From: Planctomycetota bacterium
Lineage (GTDB): Bacteria > Planctomycetota > Phycisphaerae > Phycisphaerales > UBA1924
Direction of reading: 5' to 3'
Assembly: GCA_013285505.1 (NCBI GenBank)
Contig: CP053450.1
Location: 1,162,796-1,226,795, forward strand
Length of the DNA stretch: 64,000 nucleotides
In this document: positions 48,923-60,589 of the stretch, in pieces
Layout: each line of letters begins with the position of its first letter
How positions within the stretch are numbered: position 1 is the stretch's first letter
The notes under the pieces: model-generated
The model's input: only the letters and a program-made list of their open reading frames with translations
Database searches by the model: none
Told to the model about the DNA's origin: nothing
Made by a program: the position numbers and the translations under genes

Positions 48923-50529
48923 CCACGCTTCACCCCGACAAGGTGACAGCCGATCGGCTGACCGGCAAGCCGACCTCCGGCGGTCCGCAGGGCCCGCACG
49001 GTGACGGCACGCTGTTCGAGGACCCCGCGGTCCGCACACCGCTGGTCCTCAACAACCGCTCGCTGCACGACGTCACCGAGATCGTCTGCGGCTACGCGGA
49101 GAACTCGCCCGGCAAGTGGTGGCTGCCCACGTTCATGTTCACCGCGACCGTCGCGGGCGTCGGCACGCTGATGATCCTCTACCTGCTCGTGACGGGCGTG
49201 GGTGTGTGGGGTCTGAACAACCAGGTCGGCTGGGCGTGGGACATCACCAACTTCGTGTTCTGGATCGGTATCGGCCACGCCGGCACGCTGATCTCCGCCA
49301 TTCTCTGCCTGTTCAAGCAGAAGTGGCGCACCGCCGTGAACCGCTCCGCCGAGGCGATGACGATCTTCGCCGTCATGTGTGCGGGCATCTTCCCGGGCAT
49401 CCACGTCGGGCGTATCTGGTTCATCTGGTTCGTCTTCCCGATCCCCAACTCCAACGCGATCTGGCCCAACTTCCGGTCGCCGCTGCTGTGGGACGTTTTC
49501 GCGGTCAGCACCTACGCGACCGTCTCGGCGCTCTTCTGGTTCATGGGCATGATCCCCGACTTCGCCACGCTGCGTGACCGGGCCGACAAGCGGCTCCGCG
49601 CCGGCAGCGGCACGTCCAAGCTCTGCGTGCAGTGCCCGGTCACCGGGATCAAGTTCTTCCACCTGCCCGTCAGCGCCGACGGGATCCGGGCGTTCGTCTA
49701 CGGTCTGCTCTCGCTCGGCTGGCGCGGCTCGGGACGCCACTGGCACCGCTACGAGGCGGCGTACCTCATCCTGGCCGGGATCTCCACGCCGCTCGTGCTC
49801 AGTGTGCACTCGATCGTGTCGTTCGACTTTGCGACCTCGGTCATCCCCGGCTGGCACACCACGATCTTCCCACCCTACTTCGTCGCGGGTGCCATCTTCG
49901 GCGGCTTCGCGATGGTGCTGTTCCTGCTGATCCCCGCCCGCGAGCTGTTCCCCAACTTCAAGGACCTGCTCACCCTCCGCCACCTCGAGAACATGGCCAA
50001 GATCATCCTGGTGACAGGCATGATGGTGGGCTTCGCCTACGCCATGGAGTTCTTCATCGCCTGGTACGGCGGCAACAAGTTTGAGGTCGAGGTCTTCATC
50101 CAGCGAGCCACCGGCCCCTATTGGTGGGCCTACTGGACGATGATTTCCTGCAACGTGCTCTCGCCGCAGGTCTTCTGGAAGCGCAGCATGCGGACCAACC
50201 CCAAGGTGATCTGGACCGTTGCGCTCCTGGTGACCATCGGCATGTGGTTCGAGCGGTTCGTCATCATCGTGTCCAGCCTCAACCGGGCCTTCCTGCCCGC
50301 CGAGTGGCACATGTTCTTTCCGACGGCGGTCGACATCCTCACCTTCGTCGGTTCCTGCGGCATCTTCATGACGCTGTTCCTGCTGTTCCTGCGGTTCCTG
50401 CCCGTGTTCCCGCTCGCCGAGATCAAGGCGGTCATGCCCCAGGGCGACCCGCACGGCCACGGTGACGGCGGCGACCACGGCCACGGCGACGAAAGCCATC
50501 TCGCGGCCAACCAGGGGGGAGGACACTAA
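48919..50529 (+). CDS. actC: Alternative complex III subunit ActC (NrfD-like, quinol-binding membrane subunit)
   Basis: 536 residues, intact. About ten membrane helices of the NrfD/PsrC family; [17 protein letters not shown] at the start and WNLF-free [24 protein letters not shown] (shown in part as [17 protein letters not shown]) are typical. [18 protein letters not shown] and [16 protein letters not shown] follow. It holds the quinol site together with ActF. The C-terminus is histidine-rich ([16 protein letters not shown]). Start ATG 48919 overlaps the actB stop. Confidence 0.94.
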   Translation: MTTLHPDKVTADRLTGKPTSGGPQGPHGDGTLFEDPAVRTPLVLNNRSLHDVTEIVCGYAENSPGKWWLPTFMFTATVAGVGTLMILYLLVTGVGVWGLNNQVGWAWDITNFVFWIGIGHAGTLISAILCLFKQKWRTAVNRSAEAMTIFAVMCAGIFPGIHVGRIWFIWFVFPIPNSNAIWPNFRSPLLWDVFAVSTYATVSALFWFMGMIPDFATLRDRADKRLRAGSGTSKLCVQCPVTGIKFFHLPVSADGIRAFVYGLLSLGWRGSGRHWHRYEAAYLILAGISTPLVLSVHSIVSFDFATSVIPGWHTTIFPPYFVAGAIFGGFAMVLFLLIPARELFPNFKDLLTLRHLENMAKIILVTGMMVGFAYAMEFFIAWYGGNKFEVEVFIQRATGPYWWAYWTMISCNVLSPQVFWKRSMRTNPKVIWTVALLVTIGMWFERFVIIVSSLNRAFLPAEWHMFFPTAVDILTFVGSCGIFMTLFLLFLRFLPVFPLAEIKAVMPQGDPHGHGDGGDHGHGDESHLAANQGGGH

Positions 50530-50532
50530 GCC

Positions 50533-51144
50533 ATGTCCATGATCACCGACATGCTCTCCGACTACGTGCCCTTCATGACGAGGAAGGCCAAGTTCGCCAC
50601 CGAGACCGGTGAGCCGATCTGGGGCGTGATGGCCCAGTTCGATGACGTCGTCAACGCCTACCACGCCGCCGAGAAGATGCGCGACGCGGGCTTCAAGCAC
50701 TGGGACCTGCACACGCCCTTCCCGATCCACGGCCTCGAAGAGGCGATGGGCATCAAGCGCACCATCCTGCCCTTCGTCGTGCTCGGCGGCACCTTCACCG
50801 GCGCCGGCGGTGCCGCGGCGCTGCAGTGGTGGGTGACCGCCTACGCCTACACCGACATCGCCGTGCAGGGCAAGCCGTACGGCGCGTGGGAGCCGTTCAC
50901 GATGATCATCTTCGAGCTCGGTGTCCTGCTCAGCGCGTTCGCCGCGTTGTTCGGGATGCTCATGCTCAACGGGCTGCCCCGCTGGCACCACCCCCTGTTC
51001 CGCAAGGACCGGTTCCTCGACTCCTCCGACGACAAGTTCTTCGTCGTGGTCGAGGCCCGCGACCCGAGTTTCAATCCCGAGCAGACGAGCCGGTTCCTCC
51101 GTGAGATCGGGGCGACCGCCGTGGATCTGGTGGAGGACGCATGA
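50533..51144 (+). CDS. actD: Alternative complex III subunit ActD (DUF3341)
   Basis: 203 residues, intact. ETGEPIWGVMAQFDDVVNAY and DLHTPFPIHGLEEAMGIKRT are the DUF3341 core, then two membrane helices (about 75-100 and 115-145) with PRWHHPLFRKDRFLDSSDDKF after them, typical of ActD. It ends FLREIGATAVDLVEDA. It is the membrane-associated subunit of the complex. Starts four bases after the actC stop and overlaps actE by ATGA. Confidence 0.93.
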   Translation: MSMITDMLSDYVPFMTRKAKFATETGEPIWGVMAQFDDVVNAYHAAEKMRDAGFKHWDLHTPFPIHGLEEAMGIKRTILPFVVLGGTFTGAGGAAALQWWVTAYAYTDIAVQGKPYGAWEPFTMIIFELGVLLSAFAALFGMLMLNGLPRWHHPLFRKDRFLDSSDDKFFVVVEARDPSFNPEQTSRFLREIGATAVDLVEDA

Positions 51145-51956
51145 GCCCCCGAGTGATACAGACAATCCGGGTGTTGGCCCTCGGCGGCGTCGCACTGGCC
51201 GCCGCGCTGCCCCTCGGCGGCTGCCGCGGCGACCGCTCCGACAAGCCGCCGCGCCAGTTCTTCCCCGACATGGACAACCAGCCCCGCTGGAACCCGCAGG
51301 CCGATTCCGAGTTCTTCGCCGACGGCCGGACCATGCGCAAGCCCGTGGAGGGCACCATCCCGTTCGGGACCACCGCGATGGTGTCGAACGCCGACTGGGC
51401 CGCGCCATTCAACGCGAAACGTGCCGAGTTCCTCGCCGCGGACGCGGCGCTCTACGAGGGCGTGGACGAGTGGGGCGATTTCCTGGAAGAGATCCCCGTG
51501 CCGGTCACCGCCGAGATGCTCCGCGTCGGGCAGGGCAAGTTCAACATCTACTGCGCCGTCTGCCACGGCTACAACGGCGAGGGGTCCAACCCCGCGATCG
51601 ATCCGGAGCTCGGCAGCATGGTCGGCCGCCGCTGGTCGATCCCCGTGGCCAACTTCCACGACCCGCGTTTCCGCGCTGGCGGCGAGTTCGGTCGCGCCGG
51701 GTACATCTACATGATCGCCCGCAACGGCAAGGGTGTCCTGCCCAACCAGACCATGCCCGGCTACGCCCACGCGCTCGATTCGGCCGAGACCTGGGCGGTC
51801 GTCGCCTACATCCGCGCGTTACAGCGTTCGCACCAGGGCTCGCTGATCGACGTGCCGGAGACCGAGCGTTCTACGCTCGGGACCCCGCCGCCGCCCCAGA
51901 CCGAGACCCCGCCGCCACCCAAGACTGAGACCGCGCCGACAGGGGGTGAGTCGTGA
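51141..51956 (+). CDS. actE: Alternative complex III subunit ActE, monoheme cytochrome c lipoprotein
   Basis: 271 residues. A signal peptide with lipobox LGGC (cysteine about 29) anchors it to the membrane. The mature part holds one class-I-like heme site, FNIYCAVCHGYNGEGSN (CAVCH), with methionine ligand expected in MPGYAHAL. The C-terminus is proline/threonine-rich (PPPPQTETPPPPKTET), a flexible tail. It is expected to pass electrons from the complex to the oxidase. Overlaps actF by four bases. Confidence 0.92.
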   Translation: MSPRVIQTIRVLALGGVALAAALPLGGCRGDRSDKPPRQFFPDMDNQPRWNPQADSEFFADGRTMRKPVEGTIPFGTTAMVSNADWAAPFNAKRAEFLAADAALYEGVDEWGDFLEEIPVPVTAEMLRVGQGKFNIYCAVCHGYNGEGSNPAIDPELGSMVGRRWSIPVANFHDPRFRAGGEFGRAGYIYMIARNGKGVLPNQTMPGYAHALDSAETWAVVAYIRALQRSHQGSLIDVPETERSTLGTPPPPQTETPPPPKTETAPTGGES

Positions 51957-53234
51957 GCCAGATGACCGCTGACACCTACGACCAGATGATGGACGGGATC
52001 GCCGCCGACCCCCGCATGGCCGGCGACAACGTCTCGGCACCCGTCGGGCGCCGCCTCCGTCTCCCGCGTGCTGCTCGGCGCCGGTGCCGCCGGGCTGGCC
52101 ATCACGCTCGTGGGCGGCTTCGTTCTCGGTGCCCAGCACGCCCTCGCGGCCTACACCGTCGCGGTCGGCGCTGTGCTCTCGGCGTCGCTCTCGGCGCTCG
52201 TGCTCACGATGTGCTTCCATCTGGTCAACGCCGGCTGGATCGCCACCACCCGCCGGCAGTTCGAGAATCTCGCGAGCCTCGCCCCCGTGGCCCTGCTGCT
52301 GCTCCTCCCGGCGCTCCTGATCGACCTCGTCGTCACCAAGGGCGCCCTCTGGGAGTGGATGAACCCCGAACTGGCCAAGACCGACGCGCTGATCATCGCC
52401 AAGGCGCCCTACCTCAACCCCGTCCGCCTGCTCATCTTCTTCGTCTTCTATCTCCTGCTCTGGGGCGGCGTGTCCTACCGGCTCCGCGCCCTCAGCCTCG
52501 AGCAGGACCGCACCGGCGACCGCTTCCTCAGCCTCAAGGCCCGCTTCTTGAGCGCCTGGGCGCTCCCGCTCACGGCGCTGACGATCGCGTTCGCCGGCTT
52601 CGACTACTTCATGAGCATCCAGCCGCACTTCTTCAGCACGATGTGGGGCGTCTACATCTTCGCCGGGGGCGCGGGCGCGGCGATGGCCATTGTGGTCCTC
52701 ACCTTCTGCGTGCTCCAACTCTTCGGCCGCATGCAGGGTCTGGTCACCTCCGAGCACTACCACGACCTCGGCAAGCTGCTGTTCGCCTTCGCCAGCTGCT
52801 TCTGGGCCTACATCGCCTTCAGCCAGTACTTCCTCATCTGGTACTCCAACATCCCCGAAGAGACCTTCTGGATGCTCGAGCGCACCACCGGCGAGTGGAA
52901 GGGCACCGGCATCTTCCTGGCGGTGGGGCACTTCGCGATCCCGTTCTTCTTCCTGATGCCCCGCACGATCAAGCGCAAGCCGCTGTTCATCGGGATCGGT
53001 GCCAGCTGGGTGCTCTTCATGCACATCATCGACTACGTCTGGATCGTCCGGCCGGTGCTTCACCACGGCGGACACGCGCCGACCCCGGCCTCCTGGTGGC
53101 TCGATATCGCGGCACTGGTCGGCGTCTGCGGCATCTTCTTCGGCCTCTACGTCCTCCGCGTCGGCTCCTCCGCACTCACCCCCCTCCGCGACCCCAAGCT
53201 CCCCGAGGCCATGGCCCACAAGAACTACGTCTGA
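51953..53234 (+). CDS. actF: Alternative complex III subunit ActF (NrfD-like membrane subunit), one frameshift
   Basis: About 426 residues, starting MSQMTADTYDQMMDGIAADP. The frame breaks near 52046-52052 (GTCGGGCGCCGCC for GTCGGCGCCGCC), restoring VGAASVSRVLLGAGAAG. Ten hydrophobic segments follow, including YLNPVRLLIFFVFYLLLWGG, SAWALPLTALTIAFAGFDY and FSQYFLIWYSNIPEETFW; these are ActF marks. It is the paralog of ActC. The raw frame runs on beyond 53234 into the SCO gene only because of the shift. End AMAHKNYV. Confidence 0.9.
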
Positions 53235-53288
53235 CCCGTTGGGAGAATCCCCAACCGACCAGCCCACGAATCGCAAGCAGAGACCGGC

Positions 53289-53681
53289 ATGAGCACACAC
53301 CACGACGCACACACCGAATCGACGCACTCCGAGTTGGACGCGTGGCACCAGCACCCCGCCGCCGAGGGCATGCCGCAGGCCGAGCACGGCGCTCACGCCA
53401 AGTTCAGCGTCCTGCTGGTCACCTTCGTCGTCATCACCGTCGCCACCGTCGCCTTCAGCGTGGGCATCGGTGTCTACTCCCTCGGGCAGATGGACAAGCT
53501 CGTCGCCGAGCGCGAGGCCGAGGGCCTCGAGGCCGTCGCCCCCGAGGCCGCGGCCTACAAGCACGCCGCCCTGGCCGAACAGTCCGGCTACGGCTGGACC
53601 AACGAGGGCAACGTCAAACTCCCGATCGAACAGGCCATGAAACTCGTCATCAGCGAACAAGGGGAGACCTCCACGCCGTGA
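53289..53681 (+). CDS. Small histidine-rich single-helix membrane protein in the oxidase operon
   Basis: 130 residues. The N-terminal 37 residues contain nine histidines (MSTHHDAHTESTHSE...WHQHP...EHGAHAKF). One helix follows (VLLVTFVVITVATVAFSVGI, about 42-61), then a helical/acidic outer part ending VISEQGETSTP. It matches no family I know. It lies between actF and the SCO copper chaperone gene and its stop overlaps the SCO start (GTGA), so it is probably a subunit or metal-handling partner of the oxidase or complex III; this is inference. Confidence 0.75.
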   Translation: MSTHHDAHTESTHSELDAWHQHPAAEGMPQAEHGAHAKFSVLLVTFVVITVATVAFSVGIGVYSLGQMDKLVAEREAEGLEAVAPEAAAYKHAALAEQSGYGWTNEGNVKLPIEQAMKLVISEQGETSTP

Positions 53682-54625
53682 CCAGCCGCCGCGCCATCCA
53701 GCTCGCCCGCAGTGCCGCGATCCTCGCGGCCGCGCTGTGCGCGCAGGTGGCCACTGCCCAGCCCGGCGGTGCGGTCCAGCCCCTCGGCTCTCGCGGCAGC
53801 GTCAATGAGACCCCGGCCCAGCAGGAGAACGTCGGCGTCACCGAGCACCTCGGCGAGCCGGTGCCGCTCGACCTGCCGTTCATCAACTCCGACGGCGACC
53901 TGGTCACCCTCGGCGACTCGTTTGTTGACGGCCGGCCCGTCATCCTCGCCCTGGTCTACTACGACTGCCCCGTTGTCTGCGCCGTCGTCATGGGCAAGCT
54001 CACCGAGGCCTTCAGCGGCATCGATTTCAACATCGGCGAGGACTACAACGTCGTCTTCGCCAGCATCGACCCCTCCGAGACGCCCGCGCTCGCCTCGCCG
54101 ATCAAGGACCGCTACCTCTCGACCTACGACCGCACCAACGGCGGCAAGACCGCTGCGGGCTGGTCGTTCCTGACCTCCCCCGCCGACAGCACCCGCGCCC
54201 TGGCCGAGGCCGTCGGGTGGGACTACAAGCCCGTCGCCGGCGGCGAGTACAGCCACCCCGTCTGCATCTTCGTGCTCACGCCCGACGGGCGGATCGCCCG
54301 CTACGTCTACGGCGTCGGCTACGAGTCCGAGACCATGCGGATGGCCCTGCTCGAGGCCTCCGACGGCAAGGTCTCTGAATCGATCGGGGACAAGATTCGA
54401 ATGTTCTGTTACAGGTACGACCCCGCAACCGGCAAGTACGCCCTCGTGGCCTTCCGCGTGGTGCAGCTCGGCGGGGTGCTCTCCATGCTCGCCGTCGGGA
54501 GCCTGGTCGGAGTGTTGCTGATCAAGGAACGCATGCGCGGCCGTCGCCTCGGTGCCGCCGGCTCGCGGCCGGACGCCGGTGACCACCCCACGCACGCTCA
54601 GCCAGTTTCGGAATCGAAGATATGA
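53678..54625 (+). CDS. SCO1/SenC-family copper chaperone, membrane-anchored
   Basis: 315 residues. Signal peptide AAILAAALCAQVATA, then a thioredoxin-like SCO domain with the copper site CPVVC (YYDCPVVCAVVMGKL) and the distal histidine in EYSHPVCIF. Near the C-terminus one helix (GGVLSMLAVGSLVGVLLI) ties it to the membrane. SCO proteins deliver copper to the CuA site of cytochrome oxidase subunit II, which is the next gene. Start GTG 53678 overlaps the previous stop. The stop overlaps coxB (ATGA). Frame intact. Confidence 0.9.
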   Translation: MTSRRAIQLARSAAILAAALCAQVATAQPGGAVQPLGSRGSVNETPAQQENVGVTEHLGEPVPLDLPFINSDGDLVTLGDSFVDGRPVILALVYYDCPVVCAVVMGKLTEAFSGIDFNIGEDYNVVFASIDPSETPALASPIKDRYLSTYDRTNGGKTAAGWSFLTSPADSTRALAEAVGWDYKPVAGGEYSHPVCIFVLTPDGRIARYVYGVGYESETMRMALLEASDGKVSESIGDKIRMFCYRYDPATGKYALVAFRVVQLGGVLSMLAVGSLVGVLLIKERMRGRRLGAAGSRPDAGDHPTHAQPVSESKI

Positions 54626-55704
54626 ACATGTGTGCACTCTCCATCGCCCAGCAGTCTGACTGGCTCACCACGAAGGTCTTCGGTGCCGCCGGAGCGAGCC
54701 CTCTCGCCCGCGAGTCCGACGCGATCTTTATGTGGATCTTCTGGTTCAGCACCTTCTGGTTCGTGCTGCTCATGGGGCTCATGGCCTACTGGGTCATCAA
54801 GTACCGCCGCCGCCCCGGCGTCGCCCCGCAGCGCTCGGCCCACCACAACACACCGCTCGAGCTGGCGTGGACCATCATCCCCTCGCTGTTCCTCGGCTAC
54901 ATGTTCTACGTCGGCTTCCAGGGCTACATCTCCAACCTCGTCGCCCCGACCAACGCCGAGGTGATCGACGTGCAGGGCCGCAAGTGGGTGTGGACCATCA
55001 CCTACCCCAACGGCGCCAACCCGCTCACCTCGATCACCATGGGCAACAACCAGGCCGCCCCCGAGATCTACATCCCCGTTGGCCGCCCCGTGCAGTTCCG
55101 CATGACCAGCGCCGATGTCATGCACAGCTTCTGGATCCCCGACTTCCGCTTCAAGCAGGACGTGCTTCCCAACCGCTACTCCAGCTTCTGGATCGAGGCC
55201 GAAGAGCCCGGCGAGCACGTCGTCTACTGCGCCGAGTACTGCGGCGACCTCCACTCCGAGATGTCCGCCATCATCCGCGCCATCCCCGCAGACGAGTACG
55301 ACGCCTACCTCAAGTCGATCGAAGACCCGGGCGGCCCGCCCGAGGTCCGCGGCAAGCGCCTCGTTGACACCCGTGGCGGCTGCGCCGCGTGCCACTCCAT
55401 CGACGGCACCAAGGGCATCGGCCCCACCTGGAAGGACGCCTGGGGCAACCCCGTCCAGTTCGCCGACGGCACCTCGCTGGCCGGCGACGATCCCGACGCG
55501 TGGGACAACTACATCCGCGAGTCGATCATCAACCCCAACGCCAAGATCCACACCGGCTACGCCCCCGCGATGGCCTCCTACGCGGGCGCGTTCACGGAAG
55601 AGGAGCTCGGCTTCATCGCCGCGTACATCAAGTCACTGAGCAGCAAGGCGCCCGCCGGCGAAATCCCCACAGAGCAGGCCCCCGCCGACGCCCCGTCGAA
55701 CTAG
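54622..55704 (+). CDS. coxB: Cytochrome c oxidase subunit II with fused cytochrome c (caa3 type)
   Basis: 360 residues. Two membrane helices ([20 protein letters not shown] and [19 protein letters not shown]), then the cupredoxin domain with CuA ligands: histidine in [11 protein letters not shown] and [13 protein letters not shown] (two cysteines, histidine, methionine). Residues about 240-345 are a fused cytochrome c domain, heme site CAACH and methionine in [10 protein letters not shown], which defines the caa3 type. It should accept electrons from ActE or directly from the complex. Overlaps SCO by ATGA. Confidence 0.95.
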   Translation: MNMCALSIAQQSDWLTTKVFGAAGASPLARESDAIFMWIFWFSTFWFVLLMGLMAYWVIKYRRRPGVAPQRSAHHNTPLELAWTIIPSLFLGYMFYVGFQGYISNLVAPTNAEVIDVQGRKWVWTITYPNGANPLTSITMGNNQAAPEIYIPVGRPVQFRMTSADVMHSFWIPDFRFKQDVLPNRYSSFWIEAEEPGEHVVYCAEYCGDLHSEMSAIIRAIPADEYDAYLKSIEDPGGPPEVRGKRLVDTRGGCAACHSIDGTKGIGPTWKDAWGNPVQFADGTSLAGDDPDAWDNYIRESIINPNAKIHTGYAPAMASYAGAFTEEELGFIAAYIKSLSSKAPAGEIPTEQAPADAPSN

Positions 55705-55747
55705 GACCACCACCTCCCCACAGACGTGCCGCGGGAGCGAGAACACC

Positions 55748-57523
<1,776 letters not shown>

Positions 57524-57582
57524 TCCACCGACCCGTTTAGACCCCGCTCGACTCCGCTCGACCCCGAGCCACGGACAACACC

Positions 57583-58272
57583 ATGTCGACCATCGATACA
57601 TCAACCAAAGCCGGTGCACCGGGCGAGCCCGGGTGGAAGCGGTACAAGTTCGCCAACCACTTCCGCAACGCCGAGGACGAGTTCGACGCCTGCAAGCTCG
57701 GCTTCTGGCTCTTCCTCGCCACCGAGGTCCTGCTCTTCTCCGGGCTCTTCTGCGCCTACGCCATGTTCCGCATGAAGTACCCCGAGGCCTTCGCGGCCGG
57801 CTCGCACCACCTCGACGTCAAGTACGGCGGCATCAACACCCTCGTGCTGCTGCTCTCCAGCTTCACCGTCGCGATGTCGATCCGGTGCGCACAACTCAAC
57901 AACCAGAAGTGGCTGCGGATCAACCTGATCATCACCATCCTCTGCGCCTTCCTCTTCTTCTTCATCAAGCTCGCCTTCGAGTACATCCCCAAGTGGAGCC
58001 AGGGCATCCGCCCCGGCATCCTCTACTCCAACCCCTTCGCCGGGCACCCGCAGGAGCCGACCTGGTGGAGCGTCTACTACGGTGCCACCGGCATCCACGC
58101 CCTCCACGTGCTCATCGGCGCCGCCCTGCTCATCTGGTGCCTCGTCCGATCGTTCCGCTCCAACCAGTACGGCCCGACCCACTACACCATGCTCGAGAAC
58201 GCCGGACTCTACTGGCACCTCGTTGACGTGATCTGGATCTTCCTCTTCCCGCTGCTGTACCTCATCCACTGA
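57583..58272 (+). CDS. coxC: Cytochrome c oxidase subunit III
   Basis: 229 residues, about five to six helices. KLGFWLFLATEVLLFSGLFC is the family N-terminal signature; YYGATGIHALHVLIGAALL and LYWHLVDVIWIFLFPLLYL are the C-terminal ones. Complete, intact. Co-transcribed with coxA and coxD. Confidence 0.95.
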   Translation: MSTIDTSTKAGAPGEPGWKRYKFANHFRNAEDEFDACKLGFWLFLATEVLLFSGLFCAYAMFRMKYPEAFAAGSHHLDVKYGGINTLVLLLSSFTVAMSIRCAQLNNQKWLRINLIITILCAFLFFFIKLAFEYIPKWSQGIRPGILYSNPFAGHPQEPTWWSVYYGATGIHALHVLIGAALLIWCLVRSFRSNQYGPTHYTMLENAGLYWHLVDVIWIFLFPLLYLIH

Positions 58273-58340
58273 CGCCGTCGGGGCCCGCCCGCCCCGACGC
58301 GAGAGACCCGCCAAACGACCCAAGGCCGAGGACCGACGCC

Positions 58341-59093
58341 ATGCAGGCCCAACCCGCCCAGACATTCGACCCTAACGACCCGCACGGCTTCGCCGACCTC
58401 GGCGAGCACCACGGGCACCACATCACCAGCACCCGCATGCTCGTGGTGGTCATCCTCACCCTCGTCGTGCTCACCGCGCTGACCGTGGTCACCTCCTCCA
58501 TCGAGACCTATCTCGTCAAGGAAATGGGCTGGATGCTCCCCGAGTGGGTCAACATCGCCGTCGCGATGAGCATCGCGCTGGTCAAGGGCGCCCTCGTCCT
58601 GCTGATCTTCATGGCCCTGCGGTACGAGAATCCGCTCTATTCCATCGTCTTCCTGTTCTGTATGTTCGCCTTCGCGCTGTTCCTTGGCCTCACCGGCATG
58701 GACCTCGACAACCGCGGCCACGTCTACGACTGGAAGGTCGCCTCACAAGAGACCGGCGGCACCGGCGTCAACATGACCCACCCCCCGTCAACCATCCACG
58801 TCCTCGGCGAAACTATCGAGTTCCACGACCTCAACAGCAGCGGTGAGAAGGTCGGCTTCGGCTTCACCGGCTCGCTCGCCGAAGAACTCAAGAAGCGCTA
58901 CATCGCCCAGACCGGCATCACCGAGGCCGAGTACCAGCGACGCTGGGCCGAGGCCAACCACATCCACGATCACCACGACACTCTCCCCAGCGCCGACCGC
59001 TCGCTCGTCCGCACCGGCCTCAGCGGCGCGCTCGACGCAACCGCCCACGACGATCACGACGACCACGCGTCCCACGACACCGGCGGGCACTGA
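58341..59093 (+). CDS. coxD: Cytochrome c oxidase subunit IV-like protein with histidine-rich ends
   Basis: 250 residues. Three helices at about 30-120 (MLVVVILTLVVLTALTVVT, IAVAMSIALVKGALVLLIFM, IVFLFCMFAFALFLGL) fit the COX4-pro subunit IV family, with the conserved VKGALV segment. Usual subunits are about 100 residues; here about 140 extra residues follow, with no known domain and ending in a histidine/aspartate-rich stretch (HDDHDDHASHDTGGH). The N-terminus also has EHHGHHI. Assigned by position and helix pattern. Confidence 0.85.
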   Translation: MQAQPAQTFDPNDPHGFADLGEHHGHHITSTRMLVVVILTLVVLTALTVVTSSIETYLVKEMGWMLPEWVNIAVAMSIALVKGALVLLIFMALRYENPLYSIVFLFCMFAFALFLGLTGMDLDNRGHVYDWKVASQETGGTGVNMTHPPSTIHVLGETIEFHDLNSSGEKVGFGFTGSLAEELKKRYIAQTGITEAEYQRRWAEANHIHDHHDTLPSADRSLVRTGLSGALDATAHDDHDDHASHDTGGH

Positions 59094-59155
59094 TCCACAG
59101 GCCGCAGACCCGCGGCCGCCTCCATGGGGCCCGATCCCCCGAACGGAATGACGCC

Positions 59156-59977
59156 ATGCGTCGCCCTCGAACAATCCCGCTTGCTCTCGCGATCCTCTCG
59201 GTCGCGCTGATGCTCGGCGCGGTCGTCGTCATGGCCCGGCGCATCGTCGACTACAACCAGACCCAGGGCCGCGCGACCTACGTCCAGTACGAGGTCACCG
59301 ACAACCGCTTCTCCTACAACGACCTCCCGGTCTCCATCGAAGACCTCCCCGCCGAGAAGCCCGGCGGCCTCGGCGCCGTCCGCATCACCTTCGGTGACGA
59401 GGTCCTCGACCTGCCGGTCACCATCCCGCCCAACGAGTTCGCCGACAACTTCCCCGGGCTCGAGCGCCACGCCGACTGGATGCGCCTCGTCCGCTTCGCC
59501 GAACTCACCGGCCGCGACTACAACCAGCTGATGCAGGCCATCGGCGAGGGCAAGGAAGACGACCGACTCGTGCTCGTCACCAAGTCGATCCGCCCCGGCG
59601 TCAACCCCGAGACGTGGGGCAAGGTCTGGCGCAAGGACTGGATCTTCGACTTCTACGAGTTCCTGCCCGAGGGCGGGTTCCGCCACGAACGCTTCGCCTA
59701 CCCGCACGCCCGCTCCGCCGAGCAGCAGGAGGCCCTGCGCCAGGCCGAGGGCGACGGCGGCCTCCCCGAGCTCAACACCCGCTCGTGGCAGTTCCAGATG
59801 GCCCACCTGCTCATGCCCGAGGGCAGCTCCCCCCGCATCATCGCCGGCGACTCACCGCTCGTCGCCGTCGGGTGGGTCTTCCCCGTCGGCGTCTTCTCGG
59901 TGCTGGCCGCGACCGTCTTCCTGCTGCTCGCCTTCGCGCCGCAGCGGACCGCCTCGCCCGCCCCAGCCGCCGACTGA
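59156..59977 (+). CDS. Hypothetical two-helix membrane protein at the end of the oxidase operon
   Basis: 273 residues. An N-terminal helix (LALAILSVALMLGAVVVMA) and a C-terminal helix (VAVGWVFPVGVFSVLAATVF) flank a 190-residue outer domain with short conserved-looking parts (NPETWGKVWRKDWIFDFYEF). No family recognised. It follows coxD by 62 bases in the same direction and is intact, so an accessory or assembly role for the oxidase is likely but unproven. Confidence 0.7.
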   Translation: MRRPRTIPLALAILSVALMLGAVVVMARRIVDYNQTQGRATYVQYEVTDNRFSYNDLPVSIEDLPAEKPGGLGAVRITFGDEVLDLPVTIPPNEFADNFPGLERHADWMRLVRFAELTGRDYNQLMQAIGEGKEDDRLVLVTKSIRPGVNPETWGKVWRKDWIFDFYEFLPEGGFRHERFAYPHARSAEQQEALRQAEGDGGLPELNTRSWQFQMAHLLMPEGSSPRIIAGDSPLVAVGWVFPVGVFSVLAATVFLLLAFAPQRTASPAPAAD

Positions 59978-59992
59978 CGCCCGCTCCAGCCC

Positions 59993-60589
59993 CTAGATCA
60001 CCAGATCGATCAGACCCGCCGCCGGCCACATCCGACGCGTCGCCGTGTACGCCGTCACGATCCGCCGATGCTCGGGCGACTCGACCGGTCCCCTTCTCGC
60101 CGGCTCGGTGTCCCCGCACGGCTCCATCGGCGTCTCCGCAGCGAGCCTCCCGTAGTCCGGCGCGCGGCCCGTATCCGGAGCCCCCATCGCATCCCCCGCC
60201 AGCCGCCGCAGCGCATCGCGCACCCCATGATCCACCAGCCTCGACCGCACCCCCTCCAACTCCAGATGGGTCGAATACGGGGCATCACCCGGCAGCAACT
60301 CGAGCAGGTTCACGATGACCGGCGTCTCGGCCAGGCGATACCGGTTCACGTCCGCCGTCGGGCACCGAGGCGGCGCAGGCACCGCACAGCTCCACACGCG
60401 GCAAACATTGAGCGCAGGATGGCCGTCGATCCGGGACACGCAAAAGCACCCGACGAACGGCGTGCCGCACCAACGCGACCGATAAACTCCACTCCCCGGG
60501 CCCGTCCGCCCTCTCGCCGCGGCCGCCGCCCTCCCGCCTGTGCGGCCTGTCGCCGTCAGGCCACGCCCGATGTTGTGCGGAGACGGCAT
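59993..60589 (-). CDS. Hypothetical protein, convergent with the oxidase operon
   Basis: Up to 198 residues if it starts at 60589; the true start is probably downstream. Codons have the high G/C third-position use of the genome and the middle ([39 protein letters not shown]) looks like a soluble alpha/beta protein. The N-terminal part is cysteine-rich ([28 protein letters not shown]). No family, signal peptide or helix. The only other reading of this 600-base stretch is longer plus-strand open frames with implausible sequence. Real-gene status is moderately likely. Confidence 0.45.
   Translation of the reverse strand: MPSPHNIGRGLTATGRTGGRAAAAARGRTGPGSGVYRSRWCGTPFVGCFCVSRIDGHPALNVCRVWSCAVPAPPRCPTADVNRYRLAETPVIVNLLELLPGDAPYSTHLELEGVRSRLVDHGVRDALRRLAGDAMGAPDTGRAPDYGRLAAETPMEPCGDTEPARRGPVESPEHRRIVTAYTATRRMWPAAGLIDLVI

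Noticed and set aside
46835-51408. Two minus-strand open frames of 734 and 879 codons opposite actB and actC
   Set aside because: Both are mirror frames of strong coding sequence with the known Fe-S and NrfD motifs on the plus strand; no start signals or domains on the minus strand.
51953-54625. A single 890-codon frame apparently fusing ActF and SCO
   Set aside because: The middle of this frame is nonsense opposite to the intact ActF frame; the fusion is only produced by the one-base shift near 52048, and a separate small gene lies between the two.
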